64,000 nt of DNA from Unio delphinus (Eukaryota > Mollusca > Bivalvia > Unionida > Unionidae): the NCBI GenBank assembly GCA_029339505.1, contig JAQISU010000036.1, positions 2,423,001 through 2,487,000 of the forward strand, in the 5' to 3' direction. Position numbers and translations under genes: made by a program. Under the pieces are notes generated by a model that did not search any database, was not told the DNA's origin, and worked only from the letters and a program-made list of their open reading frames with translations. How positions within the stretch are numbered: position 1 is the stretch's first letter; the number at the start of each line of letters is the position of its first letter. This document shows positions 1 to 45,603 of this stretch, piece after piece.

Positions 1-1395
1 AGAGAGAGAGAGAGAACCCACATCGATTTAGAAGGTTCCATTTGCTAAACTAAGGCTTGTTACAAAACGATAAATTACGCCAATAACGTCAAACCAAAGC
101 TTCTAACTTTCGAGAGTTACTCCCCAAGAGAGACGTTAGGGTTACTTTTTTGTCCTTTTGTCACAATTTTGTACGTGTATACGTTTATCCGACATGACAC
201 TTGTTTGTGATCACACCCTCTCTGCTGCTGAGAATTAGATCATTATTTTATATAAATAATAAGGCATCAGAATCTTGCACAATTTAGCTCGAGAGCGACT
301 AGACGCAAGTAAGCCATTTCTACCAATTCGTGATTCTGTAAAGCGAAACTTACAAGAACGTCAGGAATCTCAGGTGAATTTTTCAAAGAGTTCTCAACAA
401 TTATTCAGACCTGTTACTGCAGCAACTAAACCTCATCTTCCTCATCATGAAAATATATCTGAAAAAACTGAAGAAGCATCAAGGCTTTTATAAGATCTTT
501 AAAATCCAACGAAGAACCAGTCGAAGACTTATAAAAGTAATCGATAAAACTGATTTAAAAAAAAGTAATCGATAATCCAAAATGAGTTTCTAGCTCTTGT
601 TGTTGCACATTATGAACTAAGAACCAAATTGTTGAATCCAGAGCACAAAAATATATTGCAAGTATTCAACACTGGTCTGATATGTTTTATAAAATTACAA
701 CTAACACCTTTCGAATTGACAACAAATGAGTCGTATTGAGAATACATAAATGCGGCAAACGGCGGGGATTATGATCATTATGAAGAACGAAAACAGCAAA
801 ACAGAAACAACTAAAGAAAGAACGAAAGCAGCAGAATACACAAGAGAAGATAATTATTTCATCTGTTTAAACATTTATTGAAAAAAAAATTCTCGGAACT
901 GATGACAAAATTAAAGATATGAATGAGGATTAATTATCTGAGTACATCTCATTATTCATATGATATATTTATCACGGAATTGTTTATACCCTTTTATGTA
1001 TTAAATACATGTACTCTAGTTTCGTTTTTGGCGTTCAACGATACCCGAGGGTGATTGATCCCGAAAGATGGCCGGTATCGCTTAACCGGCTCGAAGCAGC
1101 TTTTCATGATGATATATGTGCTTATTGTATATCTTCGTCTACATTATTGTGTTTCATCATGCATTGGCTGTTCAATTCGTATGTGTGTCTTTATATCCTT
1201 GTTTTGGAAACGAGAATAATTAGAATTTGTATCAGCTGTCTGCTCCAATGTTACGTCCTTTGTTCTTGAATAAACCGCCATCACATGATCGTCAGTCAAC
1301 CCGTGTTGCTATGATGGACCATCATTAAATGCTATAAATGACCACTCCTTGGCTCTTCATACTACATTGTGCTCATGACTTGCTGATCATTACTT
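1..1395. other. 3' flank, no gene recognised
   Basis: The window opens in an (AG)n tract at 1-14. A 72-codon ORF at 275-493 (+) with residues such as SKPFLPIRDSVKRNL has no family I recognise and could be a transposon shard. The rest is A/T-rich without coding character. Confidence 0.4.
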
Positions 1396-1399
1396 AAAT

Positions 1400-2560
1400 G
1401 TCAACGGAAGCGAAAAATGAAACGTTGCTTCAAAGCTGGCAGGCGTAGAACAGGAAGAATAATTCGAGTTATCTGCCTTTTGCTATTTGCGTCTAAACAG
1501 TTTAAACATTTGTCCGTTAAGTTAGATAACCTAGTGCAAATCCATATTAAATCGTTAACCGTTGTGTCAACCATCCCAGACATACCGTTACGTATTACAT
1601 TATTCAATGCCCAGTCAGTAGGACCACCGGAAAAGCGATCAGAAAGTTAATTGTATCAACTATCAGAACATTGACATCTTATTCCTGACAGAAACATGGC
1701 TAAAAGCATAAGGAGATGAGCCCACGTATGCGGATCTAACACCCACCAGTTACTCTATCAAGTCGTTCCCCGCCACACTCTTGCCGAGGTGGAATTGCTG
1801 TTCTCATAAAGAAGTCCATGATAAAATGTCTTAAATAAAACACAGCATTCAATTTCTGCCACACATCATTTGAACTAGTGCAAACAACACTGACAGTGGA
1901 ACAAAGGTCAGTCCATTTTTATTTCTGCCTTTACTGCCCTTTTAGTAGGAAAAAAGCTGACTGAATCTCTCTTTTTGGATCCGTTTCCGAATCTTCTCAA
2001 GTATGGAAATTGTATAGGTGGCAACCTAATTAATTTTGGAGATTTCAACTTTCACTTTGAATGTCCTTGAAACGCATACACATAACAAATCCTATAATCC
2101 ATTAATGTTTTCAACATTAAACAGTCATTTAATCAACCCACCCATTGACATGGTCACATTTTAGACTAGATTCTCCAATGACCCGATGATAACATTCTGA
2201 GATCCACCCTTGTAAATGTGGTGCAGTCCTAGCGTTTCAAAGTAATTAATTTGCAAATTGATTTTACAGATGATGCTATTCAGTTGTGGAGTTTATTAGC
2301 TAAAAGCGATGTTTATATACAAACGTGGGTACTGGAGTATTTACCACCAACAATAATTGGTTTACTATTGACCTTTTCAATACGTGTGCACGATTTATTC
2401 ATCCCTCCATCTCACCCCCAAAATCTGAGGGTTGGAGCCGTTCACTGTACTGTATCTGTATCTGCGTGATACTCTAAATAAATCCCCTTGGAAAAGTATA
2501 ATGTTGAGAGTGCAGACAACAGTATATGGAGTAAACATATTGTTTCTTTTCTTAATAAAA
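1400..2560 (+). pseudogene. decayed L2/CR1-like LINE endonuclease fragment
   Basis: Broken plus-strand frames show EEP/APE-type endonuclease motifs in order: ITLFNAQSVG near 1590, ILFLTETWL near 1670, a CRGGIAVLIKKS-like stretch near 1780, FELVQTTL near 1870, and GDFNFHFE near 2040. These are typical of non-LTR elements of the L2/CR1/Jockey group. Stops and frameshifts are frequent. No reverse transcriptase follows, and the fragment runs out before a (TA)n tract. Confidence 0.7.
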
Positions 2561-2692
2561 CAATTAGTATAATGTACAGTAAAGATGAAACTGTCGTGGC
2601 TAGAGGCCAGTTATTACGATATTTAAAAAGATATCACTCAAACTGCGTTAAGAGTTTGAACTGCTGAATACTTCTTTTATAATAATAATTGC

Positions 2693-2695
<3 letters not shown>

Positions 2696-2784
<89 letters not shown>
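2696..2784. repeat. (TA)n microsatellite
   Basis: About 89 bp of uninterrupted TA repeats lie directly downstream of the decayed LINE fragment. Confidence 0.95.
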
Positions 2785-2786
<2 letters not shown>

Positions 2787-2789
2787 CTT

Positions 2790-3470
2790 CACTGACAGAC
2801 TCCAGTCCAACATGAAAAAGGCAATCACTTGGGTAGTAGATAAGTGGTTGTAGGAGATTTAAGAGCTAGAAAAGGGTATGTAAGCTTATATTATTGATAT
2901 ATCCAGAAAGCAGATTAAATAAATTTATTTTATTCAATTATTCAATTAAAGATATAAACTGGATTGCAAAGAAAGATTGTAAGAAATATATATAAAATGG
3001 CAAAAAGAGATTTTATTTTTAATTTTTTTAATACATAATGGAATTTCCACAGTTTTACGGGCGACTATACGTGTCCAATAAAAAGGATTTCAATTGTTTA
3101 TGACGCCTTATTTCAATTAGACTGAGATTAATATTCGTCAACAAAATCGGACATTACAAATTTGTTAATATGAAAGGGTTTGTTCTATTCAAATCATCCG
3201 GTGGACAAGGCACAACAACCAATATTTAGATGATGATACGTTCTCTGAAAACCTCCAATCACAGGTGTGTACAATTATTTTATTTACTTCTTTAGCGTTA
3301 TTACGTAATTATAAGCAGGATATATAAAAAAAACTGCACCGAAATTCTTAAAAGTAAAAATAAAGAAACTTTGAATTATTGATTAATATAAGATATAGAT
3401 CAATACACAAGATCACGTCTTTATTATGTTTTGTTTAAATTTTTTCTCGTGACAGGATTTGTTGCAAAAG
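2790..3470. other. 3' flank of the rBAT-like gene
   Basis: The stretch is A/T-rich and contains the likely 3' untranslated region of the minus-strand gene. No other coding signal is seen. Confidence 0.4.
3420..3425 (-). promoter_or_regulatory. possible polyadenylation signal AATAAA
   Basis: AATAAA reads on the minus strand about 46 bases after the stop codon of the rBAT-like gene. Position and hexamer fit, but the flank is A/T-rich and the motif is common by chance. Confidence 0.3.
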
Positions 3471-38971
<35,501 letters not shown>

Positions 38972-39149
38972 GGCGACTGCTAACGGAAAGAATTTTAAGA
39001 AAATCTTTAGCGTCATTATCATCATCATCGTCAAACATGTTATCAGCAGCAGTGGCACTAACACGATAGCTATTGTTACCGCTGTGACATAATCATAATC
39101 ATCGTCTATTTGACCGTCTATCAAATATTGTGATTGTCGACATTATCGT

Positions 39150-39640
39150 CATCCACATTGTATCTGCCGTATAATGTCGTATCTAATGCATCTGGCCCTA
39201 TTCAAGGTATTCTGCCGTATCATGTCGTGTCAAATGTATATTGCCCTATTCAATGTATATTGCAATTTTTAATGTATCCTGCCGTATCATGTCTTGTCTA
39301 ATGCATCTTGCCCTATTATGTAATCTGCCGTATCATGTCATGCCTAATGTATAATGCCCTATTCAATGTGTATTGCCTTGTTCAATAAATTCTGTCGTAT
39401 CCTGCCGTATGAAATGCATCTTGCCGCTTTGATGTATTCTGCCGTATCATGTGTCCAGTGAATATTGCTCTTTTCAATGTATATTGCCCTATTCAATATA
39501 TAATGTCGTATCATGTCGTGTCTAATGCATAATGCCCTATTCGATGCATTTTGTCGTATCATATCGTGTCTAATGTGTCTTGCTGTATTCGATGTATTCT
39601 GCCATATCCAGTAGTGACTAATGTATCTCACCATATATGA
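39150..39640. repeat. degenerate tandem repeat upstream of exon 1
   Basis: Loose units combine CTGCCGTATCATGTCGTGTC, TAATGCATCTTGCCCTATTC and AATGTAT. About ten copies of 25-60 bp spacing. Confidence 0.75.
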
Positions 39641-40339
39641 TGTATCATGGCACACCTGGTGTATGTATCTATCATACTTATGTATCAGAGATGGATATCG
39701 ATAGACTGATATATACTGGTAAAATGTAGTAATCTGTGATAGATGGTTATGGGTACTTTTGTTTTTACAGTTAATTTGAAAACTGTGATTCCACTGAATT
39801 ATGGACCTCGCGTTGGGTCGGCTGTCGATATACATGTGCCCAAGCCAAACAGTGCATTGTGCTATATATAAATACAACATAGGCCTGCCTATAAACTTGA
39901 TAGCAGTGTAGTATATATGTCAAGAACAGCATATAACGTTACCATTTTACCATTTTGTTCGTTATCTGTAGTCTGTAGACAGGTTTAAGGGCAAACTTTG
40001 ATCAATACATTTATGACTGTATTATTATTTTTCACTGAAGAAGAAATTTGGTACATGTTTACAAATCGTGGGAGAAGGGATTCACTCACTATCAAGTCAA
40101 TGAAGCCGACTGTCTTGAAACCTACCCGTTTTCGTTGTCTACGTCTACATCTCTAAAACATCGGAATTTAATAAATTTCCAAAAATCACTGTTGCTGCCA
40201 TCGCTTATCGAACTCTTCATTATCAAAACAACCTGCTCAGTGCCGGATTCCCCATTAAGCACACTAACCACGTGCTTTAGACGCCAGCCCAGGAGGGTCA
40301 CATTAAAAAATATCAGCTTAATTATTGATGGTAAAAAAA

Positions 40340-40672
40340 TTGTTTGCTTGTTTGATTAGGATTTTTAAAGTAGCTTTAACAAATTTTCAGTGATATCAGT
40401 ACGATGTCTGCAGTGAGGCAGTTTATAGTGATGTCTAGTTCTGGGGCATTATGCCGCAGACATGTAGCATGATGTCGCATTATCCTGACACCCAGTCGCA
40501 TTATCCTGACACCAGGCCGACCAGTCCTAACAATTACCTCTTAATGCTCAGCGTCAAGCGAGGCAGCTGTTTGTACCATTTTTGCCAGTCTTTGGTATGA
40601 CTAGGCCGGGGATCGAACCCGCGACCTCCCGCTTCCGCGGTGGACGCTTTAACCACTAGGCCACCGGAGTGG
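40340..40672 (-). mobile_element. SINE family B copy 2
   Basis: Matches the copy at 17812-18131 over its whole length, with an internal duplication around GTCGCATTATCCTGACACC. Target duplications are weak. Confidence 0.9.
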
Positions 40673-40679
40673 TACTATA

Positions 40680-41820
40680 CACATTTGCATAAACCAAACA
40701 AAAATAGAATAAAACGTGAAATTAAAATTAATTAATTAATTAATTAATGATGTTATCTTTCGAAATTGTGTATAGTATCACTATTTCTTTTTCTATGTCT
40801 TCTCGGTGCCAAACTTCAACTCTCCGCAATGCATGTACTGATATGTTGATATGGAATTATGGCAACACTGGTATTTTCTCATCTTTTTAGCTTTTAATAT
40901 TGCTTTTTTTTTGCTTCACATTTTGAAGGGGGGGGGGGGGGGCACCATAATGTTTTCAGTGAATGGTCTCACTGGACAGTTTTGTGACAAATTTTTGTCC
41001 GACAATGACCTATAGCAAAAAAATGATAATAATATTACATTAAAGACACAGATAAAATTTAACTAATGATTTTTGTTGACATGATGATTGTAAGATTCTG
41101 ATAGAGGCATTAAAGTTAATTCCTTATGCAGCTAGTGGCTTTTATACTGAATCAACAATGCCCCCAACCCCTCTTTTTTTGCATTCATTTTTTTACAGGA
41201 AAGAGCTATTTTTAATATTTTACTGTGATCTCCAATGCTAGTCTAACTGTGACAGGCAGTCACCAACAAGTCAACCAGTTTCCAAGTCGAACTCAAAGTA
41301 AATCTAAAACACATTACAGATTTAGCTTATGTGTGAACTGAAAAATGCTAGGATGGTGATAATTAGGCTCATGCCTTCTACCTTAAATATTAGGGAGGTG
41401 TCAAAATGCGAAACTATCCAATGAGACCTTAGGGCCAGGGAAGGCCTTAATCTGGCTTGTAAGTGCTGAATAAAATCGTGGCTACCACTTTAGAAAGAGG
41501 AAAATTTGACCCCGTTATTTAAATATTATGATTAGGTCTTAAATTGAAACCAAATGATGTAATGGCCATTTTCGCTACTATATGTGGTTTATAATTGTGC
41601 TTTTTCCCCAAAATAAGCGCTACTCAAAATGGCAGATGTCTACTGTTGGAGTCAAGCCTTTCTCCTGTGTAAATGGTGCGGAGTCGTCCAAGCATGATTT
41701 TATATTGATGGCGTAGACTTGTGCCATTTTTGAGAATGTACACTTAAATTGAAGCCCAAAAGCTGACCAGGTTTACGAAGTAGTGACATTGTTTTTCCCA
41801 GTTGAATTTGTCCACATTGT
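40680..41820. other. intergenic stretch
   Basis: Contains a short (TTAA)n run at 40727-40747 and a poly-G run at 40928-40943. No coding motif is visible. Confidence 0.4.
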
Positions 41821-41821
41821 T

Positions 41822-42015
41822 GTTATTCTTGTTGTTATAGCGTTTAACGACATTTTTCAGCACAAGTTGGGCTATACATGGTGGCTAGTATAAATGGTGT
41901 AGGAAGAACTCGAGAGAAAACCCCCAAAAGAACCACCAATACACCAATACACGAGACGCTACTAGTAAGCTCTTGACATATTCAGACTGGCCGAACTCGA
42001 GACTCGAACAAACGC
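41822..42015 (-). mobile_element. SINE family A copy 4, 3' half
   Basis: The 3' part of SINE A runs up to GAACAAACGC and then breaks at the left end of the 5-kb element. Its 5' head continues at 47027-47093, so the SINE was whole before the element inserted. Confidence 0.85.
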
Positions 42016-43444
42016 AGTAGTATACAAAACGGCCGATTCTGGACCACTTTTTCGATAGAAGCCTTTATTCACTAAATGGAAGCCTTTTCAGGTACTCCTT
42101 TTGCCATTCTGACATTTTCAATTTGCTTAAAAACCTAAAAAAAAGAGGAGGTACCAAAAAGCCTCAAAATGATAAAATAACGCTTCTATCGCAGAATAAA
42201 TTAAAAAATAAAACGCTATAGAGCCCTCCATTTAGCAAACTGGGACTAAAAAAATAAAATGACTCGTAGAAGTGTCTCCTTTATCAATGGAGGCTTGGCT
42301 ACTGGACCACTCTTATTTTTATTTTTACTGTCAGATTGGCAAATGGAGGCTTCTATAAAAAAAACACAAAAGGGGTACCTGAAAAGGCTTCAACTCAGTG
42401 AATGAAGGCTTCTATTGAAAAATAATTTAAGTGTCAGATTGTTAAAATAAGGCTTCTACAACCCTGGACCATTCTATTTTTTATTTTAAGTGTCAGATTG
42501 ACAAAATAACACTTTTAAAAAAATTCCTTAAGGGGTACCAATTTAGTACCAGATTGTTAATCTGAGGCTTCGCTACTGGACCACTCTTATTTTTTATTTT
42601 AAGTGTCAGATTGGCAAATGGAGGTATTTATAAAAAATCATTAGGGGGTACCAATTTAGTCTCAGATTGCTAAAATAAGGCTTCGCTACTGGACCACTCT
42701 TATTTTTTATTTTAAGTGCCAGATTGGCAGAATAACACTTTTAAAAAAATTACTAAGGGGGTACCAATTTAGTACCAGATTGTTAAACTGAGGCTTCGCT
42801 ACTGGACCACTCTTATTTTTTATTTTTAGTCTCAGATTGGCAAATGGAGGCTTTTATAAAAAACTCAAAAGGGGTACCAGATTATTAAACTGAGGCTTCT
42901 ACAACCCTGGACCACTCTCTCAAAAAAAAAATTACTAAGGGAGTACCAGATTGTTAAACTGATGCTTCTACAGGAATCGCTGAATTGCCTCTTGGTCTAT
43001 ACCCGGCAATGAATTCCTCTATCGTAGGAGGATTTTCAGACATGATATGATGTTTATTTTTTCTGTTTTTATAATACGTCAGAATAGCTCGATAGGCATT
43101 TTTTCCACATGGATTACACAAATGGATTTTTCCCCTAACACCAACACCACAACTGACACACGGATTAGTACCAGCGCGGGAACTATTTCGTAACAAGTAC
43201 GCATGAACTCCACAGTGCTCCCCATAGCAAGACTTTCCACATCTATTATTAGAATTTTTCAACAACCATTGGCAGGTACTTAGATTATACATGTTTCTAT
43301 ATATACTTAACTATTTCTTTAATTCATATTTAACGATATGTTATATTCGCTTTAACAATGTGATAATTTTGCGTATGGTTAAATTCTGCTTCAAACATAC
43401 AGTAAAAAGTGAATTAGAGATATGATAAAATATATAGAAAATGT
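42016..43444 (+). repeat. left terminal inverted repeat of the 5-kb element
   Basis: 1,429 bp matching 45600-47026 reversed, with very few differences. The outer 900 bp is built of short alternating modules (GCTACTGGACCACTCTTATT, AGTGTCAGATTGGCAAA, GGGGTACCA, ATAGAAGCC), and the inner part carries the 112-codon gene and its A/T-rich leader. Confidence 0.95.
42954..43292 (-). CDS. cysteine-rich 112-aa protein, left-repeat copy
   Basis: The protein is identical to that at 45752-46090. It has a CxxxC-x4-CxxH cluster at residues 18-30 (RCGKSC, EHCGVH) and a zinc-ribbon-like CxxC...CxxC pair at 45-62 (CVSC, CNPC), followed by a basic segment (YKNRKNKHH) and an acidic tail. Such a pattern suggests two zinc sites and nucleic-acid or protein binding. 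I do not recognise the family. The gene points outward towards the left end of the element. The last codons overlap the outer tandem modules. Confidence 0.75.
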   Translation of the reverse strand: MYNLSTCQWLLKNSNNRCGKSCYGEHCGVHAYLLRNSSRAGTNPCVSCGVGVRGKIHLCNPCGKNAYRAILTYYKNRKNKHHIMSENPPTIEEFIAGYRPRGNSAIPVEASV

Positions 43445-43794
43445 TGTTGCAGCGCTGTTACTTTTTTCTGTAACGACTTATTTTGGTTGGTCAGGTTAGT
43501 CACTTGAGACTGTAATGATTCGTTTTCATTGGTTAGATTAGATACTTTCTGTTGTAAGTGCCGAATTGTTTCTTTATCACTGTCAACATTTTTATCATCT
43601 ATAAAATCTGTTATTTCTTCATTGATGCTATTATCAGTAGTTATTTCAACTGGGGTGCTATTATATTTCCATATTTTGTAGATACGCTGATAACTGATTT
43701 TATACTTATCAGCGATTTCCGATAACGGGATAACATCTTTTGAAGCCTTTATAGCGGATATATCATCAGGTGTTAATAATCTGCGAACAGGCAT
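43414..43794 (-). CDS. helix-turn-helix plus coiled-coil protein, 126 aa
   Basis: Residues about 6-45 (LTPDDISAIKAS, IADKYKISYQRIYKIW) look like a helix-turn-helix of the kind found in transposase-like and homeodomain-like DNA-binding regions. Residues about 75-120 are a leucine-heptad coiled coil (LQQKVSNLTNENESLQSQV). A dimeric DNA-binding role, perhaps on the terminal repeats, is inference. The stop codon and the last ten codons lie inside the left inverted repeat. Confidence 0.7.
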   Translation of the reverse strand: MPVRRLLTPDDISAIKASKDVIPLSEIADKYKISYQRIYKIWKYNSTPVEITTDNSINEEITDFIDDKNVDSDKETIRHLQQKVSNLTNENESLQSQVTNLTNQNKSLQKKVTALQQHFLYILSYL

Positions 43795-43800
43795 TATATA

Positions 43801-44139
43801 ATGAAATATATTTTCAATAACAACAACAACAACAACAACAACAACGTAAATGCAATGAGGAGATTACCATCATGTTAAACAATCTGAGTCTTCCACGCGA
43901 TGAACTTAATAACAAAGTCATATTTTTTGTTAAACGATCTGATCGAGTTGGTTCCCCTCCAGATATTTCAACAACGGAAAAGTGAGGCTAGATTGAACCT
44001 TCGTTTGATATCAACGTCGACTATTTTAATCTCTCAATACTGTCATGGAGGTGTTATTTCATCGATGAAGAAAGTCACATAATTGCTATAAATAAATAAT
44101 AATGCGACTTTCCATTTGATCAATCTGACATATCGTATC
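43801..44139. other. left core spacer of the 5-kb element
   Basis: Holds an (AAC)n run at 43817-43846, a short plus-strand frame starting ATG at 43873 (38 codons) and a hairpin GAAAGTCACAT/ATGCGACTTTC at 44070-44112. None is a convincing gene. Confidence 0.4.
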
Positions 44140-44459
44140 AACCGCTCCGGTGGCCTAGTGGTTAGAGCGTCCGCCCCGGAAGCGGGAGGTCGTCGGTTCG
44201 ATCCCCGGCCGAGTCATACCAAAGACTTACAAAAATGGTACTAACAGCTGCCTCGCTTGACGCTCAGCATTAAGAGGTTAGTGTTAGGACTGGTCGGCCT
44301 GGTGTCAGGATAATGTGACTGGGTGGGACATCATGCTACATGTCTGCGGCATGATGTCTCAGTGCTAGACATCACTATAAACTGCCTCACTGCAGACATC
44401 GTAGCGATATGACTGAAAAATTGTTAAAGCTACGTTAAAAATCCTAATCAAACAAACAA
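44140..44459 (+). mobile_element. SINE family B copy 3, nested in the 5-kb element
   Basis: A full-length SINE with A box TGGCCTAGTGG, B box GGTTCGATCCC and tail CAAACAAACAA. The 12-bp duplication ACATATCGTATC at 44128-44139 and 44460-44471 is exact. It inserted after the element was in place or rode with it. Confidence 0.95.
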
Positions 44460-44528
44460 ACATATCGTATCGGGAGAACCATTGAAAGTCAATACTGTTA
44501 TTTCATCGTGAGACAGCTTCTATCAATG

Positions 44529-44582
44529 ATGAAGGAAGTGTCCAAATTGTATATAAAATAATAATAATGACACTTCCTTCAT
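44529..44582. other. perfect hairpin in the element core
   Basis: ATGAAGGAAGTGTC pairs with GACACTTCCTTCAT across an A/T-rich loop of 26 bases. A related, less perfect hairpin lies at 44070-44112 on the other side of the SINE, and both follow a GTTATTTCATCG motif. Confidence 0.75.
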
Positions 44583-44885
44583 TGTTGTTTTTAGTGTAAT
44601 TTGATACCGGACCAACTATCCATTAACAATTAAACAACGTCGAATCTCGCGAGTGTGCATACATGAATGTATCAATTTGACACGACTGCTTGCGCTGGTT
44701 TTAATACCCAATATCATTACTTAGATAAATTATGTTTTATTGTTTAGATTCAACAATATGTCTTTTTATTACAACCACGCATCATTATAGTTACGTGATT
44801 GCAAATCAGCACTGTTTTCACCTGCAACAACGCAGATGTTGAATATAGCGCGGTTGAAATTTTATATAAAAAAAAAATGAGGTGA

Positions 44886-45068
44886 CTGAAATTTATATAA
44901 AAATATTTTTTTTCACCGCAATAATATATCACGTCTTTTTATTGTTGTTGTTGTTGTTACTATGTTCGTTCTTAGGTACATACTAAATGTTGTGTAACAA
45001 CAACAACAATAAAAAGACGTGATATATTATTGCGGTGAAAAAAAAAAAAAAATATATAAATTTCAGTC
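44886..45068. other. long inverted repeat (hairpin) in the element core
   Basis: Arms of about 75 bp (CTGAAATTTATATA, TTTTTTTCACCGCAATAATA, TATCACGTCTTTTTATTGTT and their complements) surround a spacer of about 35 bases. The right arm overlaps the C-terminal codons of the 206-codon ORF. Roles as terminator, replication origin or fold-back scar are all possible. Confidence 0.9.
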
Positions 45069-45603
45069 TTTGCTGTGATGTGAAAACTTCATACCGTCTT
45101 GATATCACTGCGAAGAAATCTTTTGCTGCCTCTTCTAGATCAGTAGATCTTAAAATAATCTGCGGATCCCCTCGCAATAGAACCGTGATAGTTATATCAA
45201 GATTAGATGCCAAGTACATATCAAGATCGTAGGTGACGTTTATTTTCAATAGAGGTCTTTCAAGTAACACTACCGGAATAACACTATTGAAGATTTTAAT
45301 CAGATCACCAACCACAAAATGATTATAGTGCTTTCCACGTGGAATGAATTTGATGTATTTATCAGCACCAGAAAAAGCTTCATTGATGATGTAACCTCCC
45401 TGTTGGATTTCTGCATTGATTTTTTTCTTTCGTCGTAAAATTGCTATCCGATCTGTTAATTCTGCTAATTGCTGATTACTTCTAGGCCAGTCGGGTTTTG
45501 TTTTGGTGAGTTCGTAGGATTCGTTCACAAGTTCCCTCGCAACTACATGGCGCGGCTTTTTTGGTGTCTGGATCTTTTTCAGGTCCATTTTCGACAATGA
45601 CAT
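44983..45603 (-). CDS. unrecognised 206-aa protein of the 5-kb element
   Basis: The ATG (45603-45601) lies within the inner edge of the right inverted repeat. The protein has a basic N-terminus (KKIQTPKKPRH), a charged helical stretch (LTDRIAILRRKKKI), then a predicted alpha/beta region (GDLIKIFNSVIPVVLLERPL, DLDMYLASNLDITITVLL). The last 25 residues are hydrophobic (FIYFFFFFTAIIYHVFLLLL) but come from the hairpin arm and may be a spurious extension rather than a membrane anchor. I know no family for it. Confidence 0.6.
   Translation of the reverse strand: MSLSKMDLKKIQTPKKPRHVVARELVNESYELTKTKPDWPRSNQQLAELTDRIAILRRKKKINAEIQQGGYIINEAFSGADKYIKFIPRGKHYNHFVVGDLIKIFNSVIPVVLLERPLLKINVTYDLDMYLASNLDITITVLLRGDPQIILRSTDLEEAAKDFFAVISRRYEVFTSQQRLKFIYFFFFFTAIIYHVFLLLLLLHNI

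Noticed and set aside
2634..2828. Minus-strand frame rich in YI repeats
   Set aside because: Translation of the (TA)n microsatellite.
44140..44215. tRNA gene at the head of the nested SINE
   Set aside because: A and B boxes are present but the sequence continues into the SINE body with a target duplication, so it is a SINE promoter rather than a tRNA.
44750..44932. 60-codon minus-strand frame in the element core
   Set aside because: Largely derived from the left hairpin arm; no motif and no support for a separate gene.
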